This document shows, in pieces, positions 43,358-52,076 of a DNA stretch of 64,000 nt. Within the stretch, counting starts at the first letter, position 1, and each line of letters starts with the position of its first letter. The notes beneath the pieces are model-generated. The model was not told the origin of the DNA. It did not search any database and saw nothing but the letters and a program-made list of their open reading frames with translations. The stretch is from UBA1876 sp003446665. GTDB lineage: Bacteria; Synergistota; Synergistia; Synergistales; Thermovirgaceae. The stretch is taken from positions 1,426,001 through 1,490,000 of the forward strand of contig CP159918.1 of the NCBI GenBank assembly GCA_040616305.1, written 5' to 3'. The translations under genes were made by a program, and so were the position numbers.

Positions 43358-44356
43358 TCACAAATCACTTGTTTTTTTAGCTCCATTTAGTTTTTCCACC
43401 GATGTGTACCTATGCTTTAGTACAAACGCAGTCGGTGCACCGTTTTTGTCTACACTATCATTCGGGATTTCTTCATTAATACAAATTGTTTCTTTTTCTT
43501 CGGGACCTGTTAATAATAATACTTTGTGACTTTCTCCTGCCTTATGCGAGCTCGAACCAATTGACTTTTTAACAACTTCTTTCATTTTTTCGCCGAATTT
43601 TTCTTCGTCACTCTGACTCCAATCATTGGACGATACTTCGAAATTGCCTTCTTCCCAAAATACCACTTCATTTACTGCTTTCAGAATTCTGGGAACCTTT
43701 CGCATAATTTTGCCCCTGTTGTAAAACGCTATGTATTCTGTTTTTTGAAAAGTCCGATTTGGCTGACAGACGTAAGATGAAGTGTTTAAATAATGAGACC
43801 AGGCAAACCTCGCAGGAACGATCAAAACCTCGGGCTGACTTAAAAGATTCTCATGATCTAGGAGCATTTGGAAATTTTTCAGCAAAAAGGCGTCCTTTTC
43901 AGAAATTACTTCTGAACCGTTTTCAAATAAGTCATTGATAACATTATTTATCTGGTTAAACGAACACCACACTATTCTAGGGTCTTTGCTCGATATATTT
44001 TCCACAACACCAGGACACGCTGGATCTGGAGTTAATATAACTAGGTATGCATTTTTTCTATCTCCTAGTTGTTTTTGATGCTTCTCGATTTGACCTTTAT
44101 CCACGGCATTTTGTTGTAGTTTCGTCTCGATTAGTATCTTAAAATCTCCAGATATCTTTGCATCCGGTACTGAGTGGTTCTTTTGTCTCTTGCTAGCAGG
44201 CTGGTTGGTGAAACTAATCAATTCCACCTCATCCCCAATCATTGCCCCAATTATTTGTTGCATCAAATTCAAAGATAAAGAACTTAACACCGCAAGGAAT
44301 GTTGATGTTACCCTATTCTCGTTTTGTGAATATGTTGAAAACAAACACTGTGACAT
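43358..44356 (-). CDS. PD-(D/E)XK nuclease superfamily protein
   Basis: 332 residues, AT-rich relative to the core genes, suggesting acquisition. The nuclease core is near residues 60-80: VPDAKISGDFKILIETKLQ fits the PD-x(n)-ExK signature, preceded by a helix with the conserved acidic residue (about 12-45). A KGQIEKHQKQLG helix and the strand AYLVILTPDP follow. The C-terminal 200 residues are not recognised. ATG 44356 (MSQCLFSTYSQNENRVTST) has GGAGG seven bases upstream. It is probably a defence or restriction-type nuclease. It sits between the IS graveyard and the DUF6361 operon and shares no operon. Confidence 0.7.
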   Translation of the reverse strand: MSQCLFSTYSQNENRVTSTFLAVLSSLSLNLMQQIIGAMIGDEVELISFTNQPASKRQKNHSVPDAKISGDFKILIETKLQQNAVDKGQIEKHQKQLGDRKNAYLVILTPDPACPGVVENISSKDPRIVWCSFNQINNVINDLFENGSEVISEKDAFLLKNFQMLLDHENLLSQPEVLIVPARFAWSHYLNTSSYVCQPNRTFQKTEYIAFYNRGKIMRKVPRILKAVNEVVFWEEGNFEVSSNDWSQSDEEKFGEKMKEVVKKSIGSSSHKAGESHKVLLLTGPEEKETICINEEIPNDSVDKNGAPTAFVLKHRYTSVEKLNGAKKTSDL

Positions 44357-44699
44357 CGCTTTACCTCCATCCGTTTTTTTGACTACCACTCTTCTAAGCT
44401 TCTAAGAAACCTCTGAGCAAAGCCTACTGAAAGAAGCAGCAGCAAGCACAGTAAAGTAATTAAGCTTGAAGTGATCTTTTTTTTGGCTATGCTAAGCGGT
44501 TTCTCTTGTTTTTTAGGTCACTTCTCCCTGGATCTTACATCTATCTTAGCTGTCGACCGGTCTATAGAGACACTACAAACCCCGGGACCAACTTACTAGT
44601 CTCGAAATAATAGATTAATAATAATATTGCAAATTTCATATGCTATGATATTATAAATCAAACCAGAACCAACGATCACCCAGAACCACAGCCTAAAAA

Positions 44700-44889
44700 A
44701 CAAAAAAACCCGTTGGCGCCTCTCGTAGAGAGGTGTTAAGGTCGTTGTGGAAGCAACAAAACCTAAACCAACGGGGTGATTTATATGTTACACCAGAATC
44801 GGCAGGCTTTCCACTATGAAATCGACACCTCAACCCGCAGGTTGCGAAGTCGAGCCTCTTCCAGGAGGCCCTTTGGGGCTTTTTTTTAA
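44700..44889 (+). other. Structured leader, 34-codon ORF and terminator
   Basis: CCCGTTGG and CCAACGGG bracket about 60 bases containing two further hairpins (CCTCTC-GTA-GAGAGG and GTTG-TGGAAG-CAAC), as in a three-way junction. The closing stem hides a GGGGTG ribosome site in front of ATG 44785. The 34-codon ORF from there (MLHQNRQAFHYEIDTSTRRL and onward) ends in GCCCTTTGGGGC followed by eight T, a good terminator. The layout resembles the leader of the IS256 element at 57180, so an IS remnant is one option and a regulatory RNA another. The stretch 44400-44690 upstream holds nothing I recognise. Confidence 0.4.
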
Positions 44890-45085
44890 GGACTGCTTCT
44901 GGTGAAAGCGCAATTTTCACCTTCAAGACACCGAAAAGGACGTTTCAGCATTCCGGGGATGCCATGCGGCCAAAAGTATCCTGCCGGGATGGGCTTGCCT
45001 CTCCGGAAAAACCCCGGTGCCTATGTCCTGAAAATGCTTCTTTGGCATCACTCCCTCATGTGGTGCAGGCGAAGCAGCTCCCAGT
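44863..45085 (+). repeat. Dispersed 220-bp repeat, copy B
   Basis: Plus-strand partner of 36855-37074. It starts at the terminator-like GGCCCTTTGGGGCTTTTTTT and ends at CAGCTCCCAGT. The sequence from 45086 to 45297 downstream holds no gene I can support. Confidence 0.75.
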
Positions 45086-45297
45086 GAGAATCCTCGAGTA
45101 TCCTGCCTATTGACCCGGCAATCCTCAGGATCACCTGACCGGCATGGCGTACGATACGCGCTGGTTTGGTGCTTCATAAAACCCAAAATCACCAAAATCT
45201 TTCAGGCCCGGTTTTGTCCGGCCACTTCCCACCCGCAGGGTGAGAGCTCTCGTTCCCGGTAACCCTTGATATAACCGGTTTCCTGCCTAATGCTTTC

Positions 45298-45340
45298 GGT
45301 TAACCTGCGGATTGAGGGTTAACTATCAGTTTGCTATACA
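45298..45340 (+). promoter_or_regulatory. Promoter with overlapping inverted repeat, upstream of the DUF6361 operon
   Basis: TTGAGG (45312-45317), 17-base spacer and TATACA (45335-45340). The inverted repeat GGTTAACC (45298-45305)/GGGTTAAC (45316-45323) overlaps the -35 box, as an operator would. It lies about 110 bases before the TTG start at 45450. Confidence 0.5.
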
Positions 45341-45449
45341 GTAAAATACATGAGAGTATAGACAGAAAATCGAAAGGATATTTGCATATCACTATCACCC
45401 ACCGACCATTACGAGTAAACACCGGTTGGATGAAAGGGAGCGGTAAGCT

Positions 45450-46664
45450 TTGCCTTCGCTTCTTGCATGGATCGATCATGACAGTGCCGCCCGGGAGCGG
45501 GCGCTTCACATACTGTCTCTTTTCCAGGAGCGGGAAAGCCGAGACGAACTCGGCCTAGGAGCGATCAGGGACGCCTTTGCAGATACCTTGTTTCCGGGTA
45601 CAAGTACGGTTCAGACTCACCTGAAGTACATGCTCTTCGTTCCATGGATCTATATGGAGCTTGAAAAAAACCGTGTTACTGCCCCCAAGTTTGCGGCAAA
45701 AGCCAGGCAAATGGAAATGGGGCTGGTCAAACCATTGCAAGAAGCCGGCGAAAACCAGGGTGTTTTTGGAAGCGAAGCCGGTGAAAAATTGAAAAGGCTC
45801 GCCAGCTCGATTTACTGGAACGGTCTCGAGATGTGGGGAATCCGGCTTATTTCCTGCTCCCAGGACGAATATCACAGGCATATCGATGAAATATACCGCC
45901 GTCGGGACCTGAAAAGAAGGCGTCCGGAAAAGGAGGATTCTTCAGAAGACCAGGTATGGACATGGCATCCGAAAATTCCGGAAGTACCGCAGGATCTCAA
46001 TGCTTACGCGAAAAAAATGGGTTTCCGCCTCACATGGGAGGAATCCAGCTTTATCCTGGACCGCCTTCTGGAATCACAAAAAGAAAGTCTCCTGACACAT
46101 CTGGCTCTTAACTGCAAACCCGTCGATTGCGCTTTCCCTTGGCAGCATCCGGAGAAAAAATCCTTTCACCCTTCCCACCAGGAGCTACTGGATTATGCGG
46201 AACTCTTCTCTACAGTCATGCACGGAGCAGCCCTTCTCTACAATTACATGCTGGCGGAGCTGGACAAACGGGAAGAACTACAAAGAGAACACCAGAAGAA
46301 CCTGCAGAATTGGAGAGAAACACTTACAGCTTGGAAAAACACCAGATTGCCTCTGGATCGACTCTGGGATCTTACCGCGGGCCGGGGCCACACCATCACT
46401 GGTCGCACCAGAAACTTCGTTACCGAATGGTACAAACGCGTCGTGGAAACCGATGTAGATGTAATAAAAGATACCGAATGCCGGTCACTCATCAAATCAA
46501 GAGAGGAAAAACTGAAAGGCTACAGATCCAGGTTCACAAACAAAAGAGCAAGGGAACAATGGTCAGGCCACGCAGGGACACAGCAGCTTGCATACCGCTG
46601 GCCCAACGTGAAAACGCTCCTTGCAGACCTGTATACCGGACTGAAGGGAGCCACCCATGCTTAG
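45450..46664 (+). CDS. DUF6361 family protein
   Basis: 404 residues, helical and charged; DUF6361 proteins have no known activity but are typically encoded beside a PLD-like protein and a helicase. Recognisable parts are RDELGLGAIRDAFADTLFPG (near 33), KYMLFVPWIYMELE (near 63) and WNGLEMWGIRLIS (near 122). The C-terminal third includes FVTEWYKRVVETDVDVIKD. No nuclease or ATPase motif is visible. The start is TTG 45450, nine bases after AAGGGAG. The stop overlaps the PLD gene start by eight bases, so the three genes are translationally coupled. A promoter with an inverted repeat lies upstream. I infer a phage- or plasmid-defence role from the neighbours. Confidence 0.75.
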   Translation: MPSLLAWIDHDSAARERALHILSLFQERESRDELGLGAIRDAFADTLFPGTSTVQTHLKYMLFVPWIYMELEKNRVTAPKFAAKARQMEMGLVKPLQEAGENQGVFGSEAGEKLKRLASSIYWNGLEMWGIRLISCSQDEYHRHIDEIYRRRDLKRRRPEKEDSSEDQVWTWHPKIPEVPQDLNAYAKKMGFRLTWEESSFILDRLLESQKESLLTHLALNCKPVDCAFPWQHPEKKSFHPSHQELLDYAELFSTVMHGAALLYNYMLAELDKREELQREHQKNLQNWRETLTAWKNTRLPLDRLWDLTAGRGHTITGRTRNFVTEWYKRVVETDVDVIKDTECRSLIKSREEKLKGYRSRFTNKRAREQWSGHAGTQQLAYRWPNVKTLLADLYTGLKGATHA

Positions 46665-48465
46665 TCCGAATACGAGAAGTCTCTACACGGAAGGCCTCTG
46701 CCCTCCACCGGGGTATATCTTTGACCAGGCCATAGCCACTACTTTCACCTTAGATCCTTCGCTGGCCTTGTCCCTACCTATACATCTTGCCCTCGCTGAG
46801 CGCAAAACCCCGGAAGAAACAGAGCTTCTGAAACTGCTCGAATCCCTTCGCCGGCTGTCCGGCCGCTTCAACCTGTATGTGGATCAAACGGGTATGAAAG
46901 TACCCATATCCGCTAGAGGCAATGTCCTTTTCGGACTTCTGGAAACCATGGTGACGCCCGTTAAGGTCCCACGCGGTGTCTTCCACCCGAAAATCTGGAT
47001 TATCAGGTTCGTTCAACCAGACATGGATGAACCTGCCTTGCTCAGGATGCTCGTCCTTTCTCGCAACATCACCTATGACCACTCCTGGGACATCTCCCTG
47101 AGACTCGAAGGCAAGCCTGGAACCCGTAATATTGCAGAAAACAAGCCTGTCGCAGAATTCCTTGAGAGCCTACCCTCGTTCTGCCCTGAAGGGTTATCCG
47201 ACCGCCAAGAACAACAATTGGATCTTTTTTCAAGCGAGATCCGCAAAACCGACTGGGAGCTGCCTGAGGGTTTCGAGACGATATCCTTCGATTTGCTGGG
47301 CATCCAGGACAAACCCTGGAGCCCCCCGAAATCGAGACGAATGGCCGTGGTTACGCCCTTTTTTACCGAAGGGGCTCTTGAATGGCTCCGAAAACAAACG
47401 GACAAGATCGAAGCCGTAATTTCGAGGCCAGAAGAGATCGACAAACTTCAAAAGGAAACTGTAAAACTTGCTGAAAAATGGTACACCCTCGATGACGCTG
47501 CCCAGTCTGAGGGCGGAGAAGAAACGGATCCTCAAGACCTTCTCGGGCTGCATGCCAAAATCTACCTGATCGAAAAGGGATGGTGGACGAAACTTTACAT
47601 TGGCTCCGCAAATGCAACAAATGCCGCACTTCTTGAAAACCGAAATATCGAGATTCTGGTCGAACTGGCCGGGAAAACAAGCAGGGTCAAAGGCATCGAT
47701 GCCCTGCTTTCAGACGAAGAAGGTCTCGGAAAAGTACTGTCCCCTTATAAGCCGGAAGGAATCGTTGAACCCCCTGACAAAGAAATATTGGAAGACCAGA
47801 AACTCCTCGAGGAGACCAAAAGGGCGCTGGCAGAAGCCGGCTTGAAAATTTCCTGCAAACCAGGCGAAAGTGAATGGAATCTGCTCCTCCGATCCAGACA
47901 ACCAATCGCCCTCGGAGGAATCTCCCAAATCAAGGCCTGGCCCATCACCATGTCCGAAAACAATGCTTCAGATGTCATGTCCCTCGCTGATTCTGGTGAA
48001 GCAATGCTCCGGGGTGTATCAACAGTATCCGTGACGGGCCTGATCGCCTTCGAATTCACAACGGCGAAGAAAAACCTGTCATCCAGGATGGTTCTGTCCC
48101 TGCCCATCAAGAACCTTCCGCACGACCGCGAAGACGATATTTACAAACTCGTCGTGAACAACAAGGACGGATTTTTGCGCTATCTCCTTTTGCTTCTCGG
48201 GGAGTACGAAGGTGGACTCCTTTCGGAGATCAAAAATACGGCCGGCAAAAAGGGCTTCACAAAAGGGGGAAATTCCGCTCTTGAAAGCATCCCGATTCTC
48301 GAAGAACTCGTCAGGACCTACAGCCGGAACCCCGAGAAGCTCAAAGACGTGGAAAGCGTCATCAGACGTCTGGCGCGAGATAAAACCACAGACACCGTTA
48401 TCCCCGAGGAATTTTTGAACCTTTGGGAGGTTTTCCGGCGAGCCATCGGGGAGGGCAAAAAATGA
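46657..48465 (+). CDS. Phospholipase D-like (HKD) nuclease-type protein
   Basis: 602 residues with two half-sites of the PLD superfamily. The first is VFHPKIWIIRF (near 107), with LSRNITYD about 30 residues later. The second is GLHAKIYLIEK (near 290), with YIGSANATNAALLENRN. Together the HxK...(S/N)xN motifs can form one active site. PLD-family members in defence loci usually cut DNA. The C-terminal half (about 380-602) is unrecognised. ATG 46657 overlaps the DUF6361 stop and has AAGGGAG six bases upstream; its own stop overlaps the helicase ATG (ATGA). It is probably one subunit of a complex with its two neighbours. Confidence 0.85.
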   Translation: MLSPNTRSLYTEGLCPPPGYIFDQAIATTFTLDPSLALSLPIHLALAERKTPEETELLKLLESLRRLSGRFNLYVDQTGMKVPISARGNVLFGLLETMVTPVKVPRGVFHPKIWIIRFVQPDMDEPALLRMLVLSRNITYDHSWDISLRLEGKPGTRNIAENKPVAEFLESLPSFCPEGLSDRQEQQLDLFSSEIRKTDWELPEGFETISFDLLGIQDKPWSPPKSRRMAVVTPFFTEGALEWLRKQTDKIEAVISRPEEIDKLQKETVKLAEKWYTLDDAAQSEGGEETDPQDLLGLHAKIYLIEKGWWTKLYIGSANATNAALLENRNIEILVELAGKTSRVKGIDALLSDEEGLGKVLSPYKPEGIVEPPDKEILEDQKLLEETKRALAEAGLKISCKPGESEWNLLLRSRQPIALGGISQIKAWPITMSENNASDVMSLADSGEAMLRGVSTVSVTGLIAFEFTTAKKNLSSRMVLSLPIKNLPHDREDDIYKLVVNNKDGFLRYLLLLLGEYEGGLLSEIKNTAGKKGFTKGGNSALESIPILEELVRTYSRNPEKLKDVESVIRRLARDKTTDTVIPEEFLNLWEVFRRAIGEGKK

Positions 48466-51400
48466 CAAGCAATGCTTCCAACACAGAAAAAATCCTTTCC
48501 AGGCTGAAAGACTTTCAGCGGCGGACTGTTGATTACGTGTTCCGCCGACTGTACCTGGATTCCGATAAAACTGACCGTTTCCTTGTGGCCGATGAAGTGG
48601 GCCTGGGGAAAACCCTCGTTGCCCGGGGAATCATCGCGAAGGCCATAGATTTTCTGGACGAGAAGATCGAAAGGATCGACGTCGTCTACGTATGTTCCAA
48701 CATCAGCATCGCCTCACAAAACATCAATCGACTGAATGTTTCCGGCATGCAGGAATTTGTCCACCCAACCCGTCTTTCCCTTCTCCCGGTGGACATCGCC
48801 GGTATACGAAAAAACCACGTAAATTACGTCAGTCTCACTCCGGGCACCAGCTTCGACCCCAAATCCAGGGAAGGGACAGCCGAGGAACGGGCCCTTTTGT
48901 TCCACATCCTGAAGAAGCTCCCCGACATAAAAAGATCCGGGCTGCACAGGATGCTCCAGTGCCGGGTCCGGAAGGACAACTGGGAAAACCAGCTCCGGCA
49001 ATGTAACCCTGACGGTATCGACAAAAAACTGTGTGACGATTTTCTTGACGATATTTGTCGGGACCACTGCCTGTACAACAAGATCCGGGCTATCTGCAAT
49101 GGTGGGGTTGACCAGGCACAAGGCGGAAACTACGCAAAGCTCGAACTTATTCTCGAGCTGCGGATCCGCCTCGGAGAAACAAGCCTCAACGTTCTCGAAC
49201 CCGACCTGATCATCCTTGACAAGTTCCAACGTTTCAAAAACCTCCTCGACAAAAACAACCCTGAGGCCCGTCTGGCCCAAAAACTTTTCAATTACAAGGA
49301 CGTCAAGGTTCTTCTCTTGTCCGCGACGCCCTACAAAATGCTGACACTGGACCACGAACAGGGTGAAGAGCACTATACCGATTTTCTGGAAACCCTTAAA
49401 TTCCTCTTCAACGACTCGGAAGAGGCAGTCAGGGAAATCAACGATGATATCGGAAGATTTCGACGTTCCCTATACCGTATTGGGCAAGGCGACGATGACA
49501 CACTATTTCAGGCAAGGAAAGCACTTGAATATCAACTGAGCCGTGTCATGTGCAGAACTGAAAGGGTCGACATGACTGAATCACGGGACGCCATGATCAC
49601 CGAATGCCGGGAAAAACCAAATCTCGAAACCGGTGACTTGCATGGTGCCGTTCTCGCCGACAAGATCGCATCAAGCGTCGGGGCTCGAGACATCATCGAA
49701 TACTGGAAATCCAGCCCGTACCTCGTCAATTTCCTGAGACGCTACGAGCTCCGCGAGAAACTGGAAACCAAATTCGACAACACACCGGAAGATCTCCTGA
49801 AGGCTTTCTGCTCCAACGGTAAACACCTTCTCCGCAAGTCCGACATGTACCGCTATAAAGAAATCCCGCCTGCCAATCCACGGATGCGGGACCTTTTTTC
49901 CAATACCCTCGACCAGGGCCAATGGAAACTCCTCTGGCTTCCCCCGTCCATGCCCTATAGCAAACCCCGTGGACCATACGCAGATGTTCAGCAAACGACA
50001 AAGTCTCTCGTCTTTTCCGCATGGAACGTCGTCCCCGATGCAATTGCCGCCCTCTGTTCCTACGAGGCGGAACGGAGAATGGTTTCTTCCTTCCACGAAG
50101 ACATACCCTACGAAGATCTCCACACGAGACTGGGACGCCGCTTGAAATTTGACAGAAAAGCCGACGGCCGTCTTTCCGGCATGTATGTCCTGGGCTTGCT
50201 TTATCCGAGTCCGACTCTGGCCTCGCTGATTGATCCGCTGAGGATAGCTTTGGATTGCCGTCCCACGGGAATGATTTCACCGGAAGAAATGACAAAAGAG
50301 GCGGAAAGAATCCTTGAACACGATGTGCAAAGGATCGTGGCAGCCGCTCCGGATACCGGCCCTGAGGATCCTCGCTGGTACTGGGCGGCGCCGGCACTGC
50401 TTGACAGGTCCTCGTCACCTGTTCTCCGTGACTGGATCATAAATAAAGAAAACGGGTGGCTGTCAATTGTACAGGACAGGGAGCAAGACGGTGAAGATCA
50501 TCGATTCAAGGAACACCTTGATCTTTTCAGCCAGGCATTGGCCGGTCGTCTCGATTCCCCCTTGGGGCGTCCTCCCGAAGACCTGCTGAAGGTTCTTGGA
50601 CAAATGGCCGTCGCCGCTCCCGGTGTCTGCGCTTTGCGCATGTTGCTCAGGCTCTGTCCGTCCCTTCAAAAAGACAGCCCTGACATACTCAATTGCGCGG
50701 CCCGCATTTCAAAAGGTTTCAGGACTCTTTTCAACCTGCCCGAGACAATCGCCCTGCTTCGGGGTAACGATCCTGAGACATCCTACTGGAAACTTGTCCT
50801 GAACTATTGCCTCAAAGGGAACATACAATCCATGCTCGACGAACACGGGCATTGCCTTGTCGAATCCCTCGGGGTAGCGGATGAGACACATGCAAGACGT
50901 GCCAGGGAAATTGCCGATTCCATCGCCTCATCCCTGTCTATCCGCACCTCCCCGCTCTGGATCGACGAAATTACTCCGCAACCAGCAAAACGCAAAATCA
51001 GTCTGCACAACTTCGAAATCCGGTGCAGGTTCGCCCTAAGGTTTGCCGAGATCAGAAGCGAAGAAGGATCCACCCTCGCCAGAGCCGACACAGTTCGGGG
51101 TGCCTTCAATTCACCCTTCAGGCCATTTGTTCTTGCGACCACATCCATCGGGCAGGAAGGGCTCGATTTCCACACCTGGTGTCACCGGGTCGTCCACTGG
51201 AACCTGCCAAGCAACCCTGTGGACCTCGAACAGCGGGAGGGGCGGATAAACCGGTACAAGGGGCATGCCATACGAAAAAACATCGCTCTTGCCTATGGGC
51301 TTGAAACCTTGAAAAAGCACTGGCCAGGGCAAGGGGACCCATGGAACTTCCTGTTTGAACTGGCGAGAGAAAATCGTCCTGACAATGCAAACGACCTTGT

Positions 51401-51653
51401 CCCCTACTGGCTCTTCGAGGTCGAGGGAGGCACAAACATCGAAAGGCGTATTCCCATCCTTCCCTACAGCAAGGAAGTGCCTCACCTGCAACGCCTCAAA
51501 AACATGCTTGCCCTTTACCGCCTGGTCTTTGGACAACCGAGGCAGGAGGACCTGCTGAACTACCTGGAAACTGAAATCGGTGGAATTCGAGGATATGAGG
51601 ATTCCAACAAGTGGCGGATTTCGCTTGTGCCACCGCTAGGTTCTTATTCATGA
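48462..51653 (+). CDS. Superfamily 2 helicase-like ATPase with altered Walker B
   Basis: 1063 residues. Motif I is LVADEVGLGKTLVARG (43-58); motif III LLSATPYKML (near 287). The C-terminal RecA lobe has TTSIGQEGLDF and motif VI EQREGRINRYKGHA (near 930). Motif II reads LIILDKFQRF (249-258): the second acidic position is Lys (AAG at 49221-49223), where SF2 enzymes have Glu. This may abolish ATP hydrolysis. The long middle region (about 400-850) is unrecognised. ATG 48462 overlaps the PLD stop by four bases and follows GGGGAGGG. The end overlaps the convergent zinc-ribbon gene by six bases. It is likely the motor of the DUF6361-PLD-helicase system. Confidence 0.85.
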   Translation: MTSNASNTEKILSRLKDFQRRTVDYVFRRLYLDSDKTDRFLVADEVGLGKTLVARGIIAKAIDFLDEKIERIDVVYVCSNISIASQNINRLNVSGMQEFVHPTRLSLLPVDIAGIRKNHVNYVSLTPGTSFDPKSREGTAEERALLFHILKKLPDIKRSGLHRMLQCRVRKDNWENQLRQCNPDGIDKKLCDDFLDDICRDHCLYNKIRAICNGGVDQAQGGNYAKLELILELRIRLGETSLNVLEPDLIILDKFQRFKNLLDKNNPEARLAQKLFNYKDVKVLLLSATPYKMLTLDHEQGEEHYTDFLETLKFLFNDSEEAVREINDDIGRFRRSLYRIGQGDDDTLFQARKALEYQLSRVMCRTERVDMTESRDAMITECREKPNLETGDLHGAVLADKIASSVGARDIIEYWKSSPYLVNFLRRYELREKLETKFDNTPEDLLKAFCSNGKHLLRKSDMYRYKEIPPANPRMRDLFSNTLDQGQWKLLWLPPSMPYSKPRGPYADVQQTTKSLVFSAWNVVPDAIAALCSYEAERRMVSSFHEDIPYEDLHTRLGRRLKFDRKADGRLSGMYVLGLLYPSPTLASLIDPLRIALDCRPTGMISPEEMTKEAERILEHDVQRIVAAAPDTGPEDPRWYWAAPALLDRSSSPVLRDWIINKENGWLSIVQDREQDGEDHRFKEHLDLFSQALAGRLDSPLGRPPEDLLKVLGQMAVAAPGVCALRMLLRLCPSLQKDSPDILNCAARISKGFRTLFNLPETIALLRGNDPETSYWKLVLNYCLKGNIQSMLDEHGHCLVESLGVADETHARRAREIADSIASSLSIRTSPLWIDEITPQPAKRKISLHNFEIRCRFALRFAEIRSEEGSTLARADTVRGAFNSPFRPFVLATTSIGQEGLDFHTWCHRVVHWNLPSNPVDLEQREGRINRYKGHAIRKNIALAYGLETLKKHWPGQGDPWNFLFELARENRPDNANDLVPYWLFEVEGGTNIERRIPILPYSKEVPHLQRLKNMLALYRLVFGQPRQEDLLNYLETEIGGIRGYEDSNKWRISLVPPLGSYS

Positions 51654-51943
51654 GATACAGTGATAATCTCGGTCCACAGCGAAAATGCCTTCCTTACAGT
51701 ACGGGCACCGCTGACCTTCTAACTCGTAGGTACGAACGATGTCGGCTGAACCGCACTTCGGACAGGCTTTTATTGGTGCAAGCGAATCGACATTGAACTT
51801 CTCGCCACAAGCGAGGCAGAGATGGGGCAAATCGTTGCCAATGCATCGGTCCAACCGCTCATGGTTCGGGTGATATGCATAATGCTTTTGGCCATCCCTG
51901 TCGAGGTAGTATGGGTTGCCGTCGGACCATGCTTCGATGACCC
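51648..51943 (-). pseudogene. Zinc-ribbon protein, C-terminal part, cut by IS21 element
   Basis: The frame enters from the IS boundary as VIEAWSDGNPYYLDRDGQKH and continues to HLCLACGEKF, then ACPKCGSADIV and RCPYCKEGIF. That is three CxxC pairs, fitting two zinc ribbons, and it ends HCIS. Its N-terminus is at 54329-54373 (minus). The joined product is about 114 residues, CGSCRRVIEAWSDG crossing the join in frame. It overlaps the helicase stop by six bases in a TCATGA palindrome. It may be an accessory or regulatory subunit of the helicase operon, but only position supports that. Confidence 0.8.
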
Positions 51944-52076
51944 TGTCGCAGACACCCCTAGGATATAGCTAAGGGGACATCCAGTTTCCCGCACAATGAT
52001 ACACTCCCGTGGTGAATTTTGGGGAACGGTATGGCATTCTTGGTTCAGTAAGAACCTGAATTGGGGGGTGCCGACC

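Noticed and set aside
44902..45087. Small ORF inside repeat copy B considered as a real gene
   Set aside because: The corresponding frame in copy A has a stop, and identity between copies is equal in all codon positions as far as can be judged by eye; no ribosome site.
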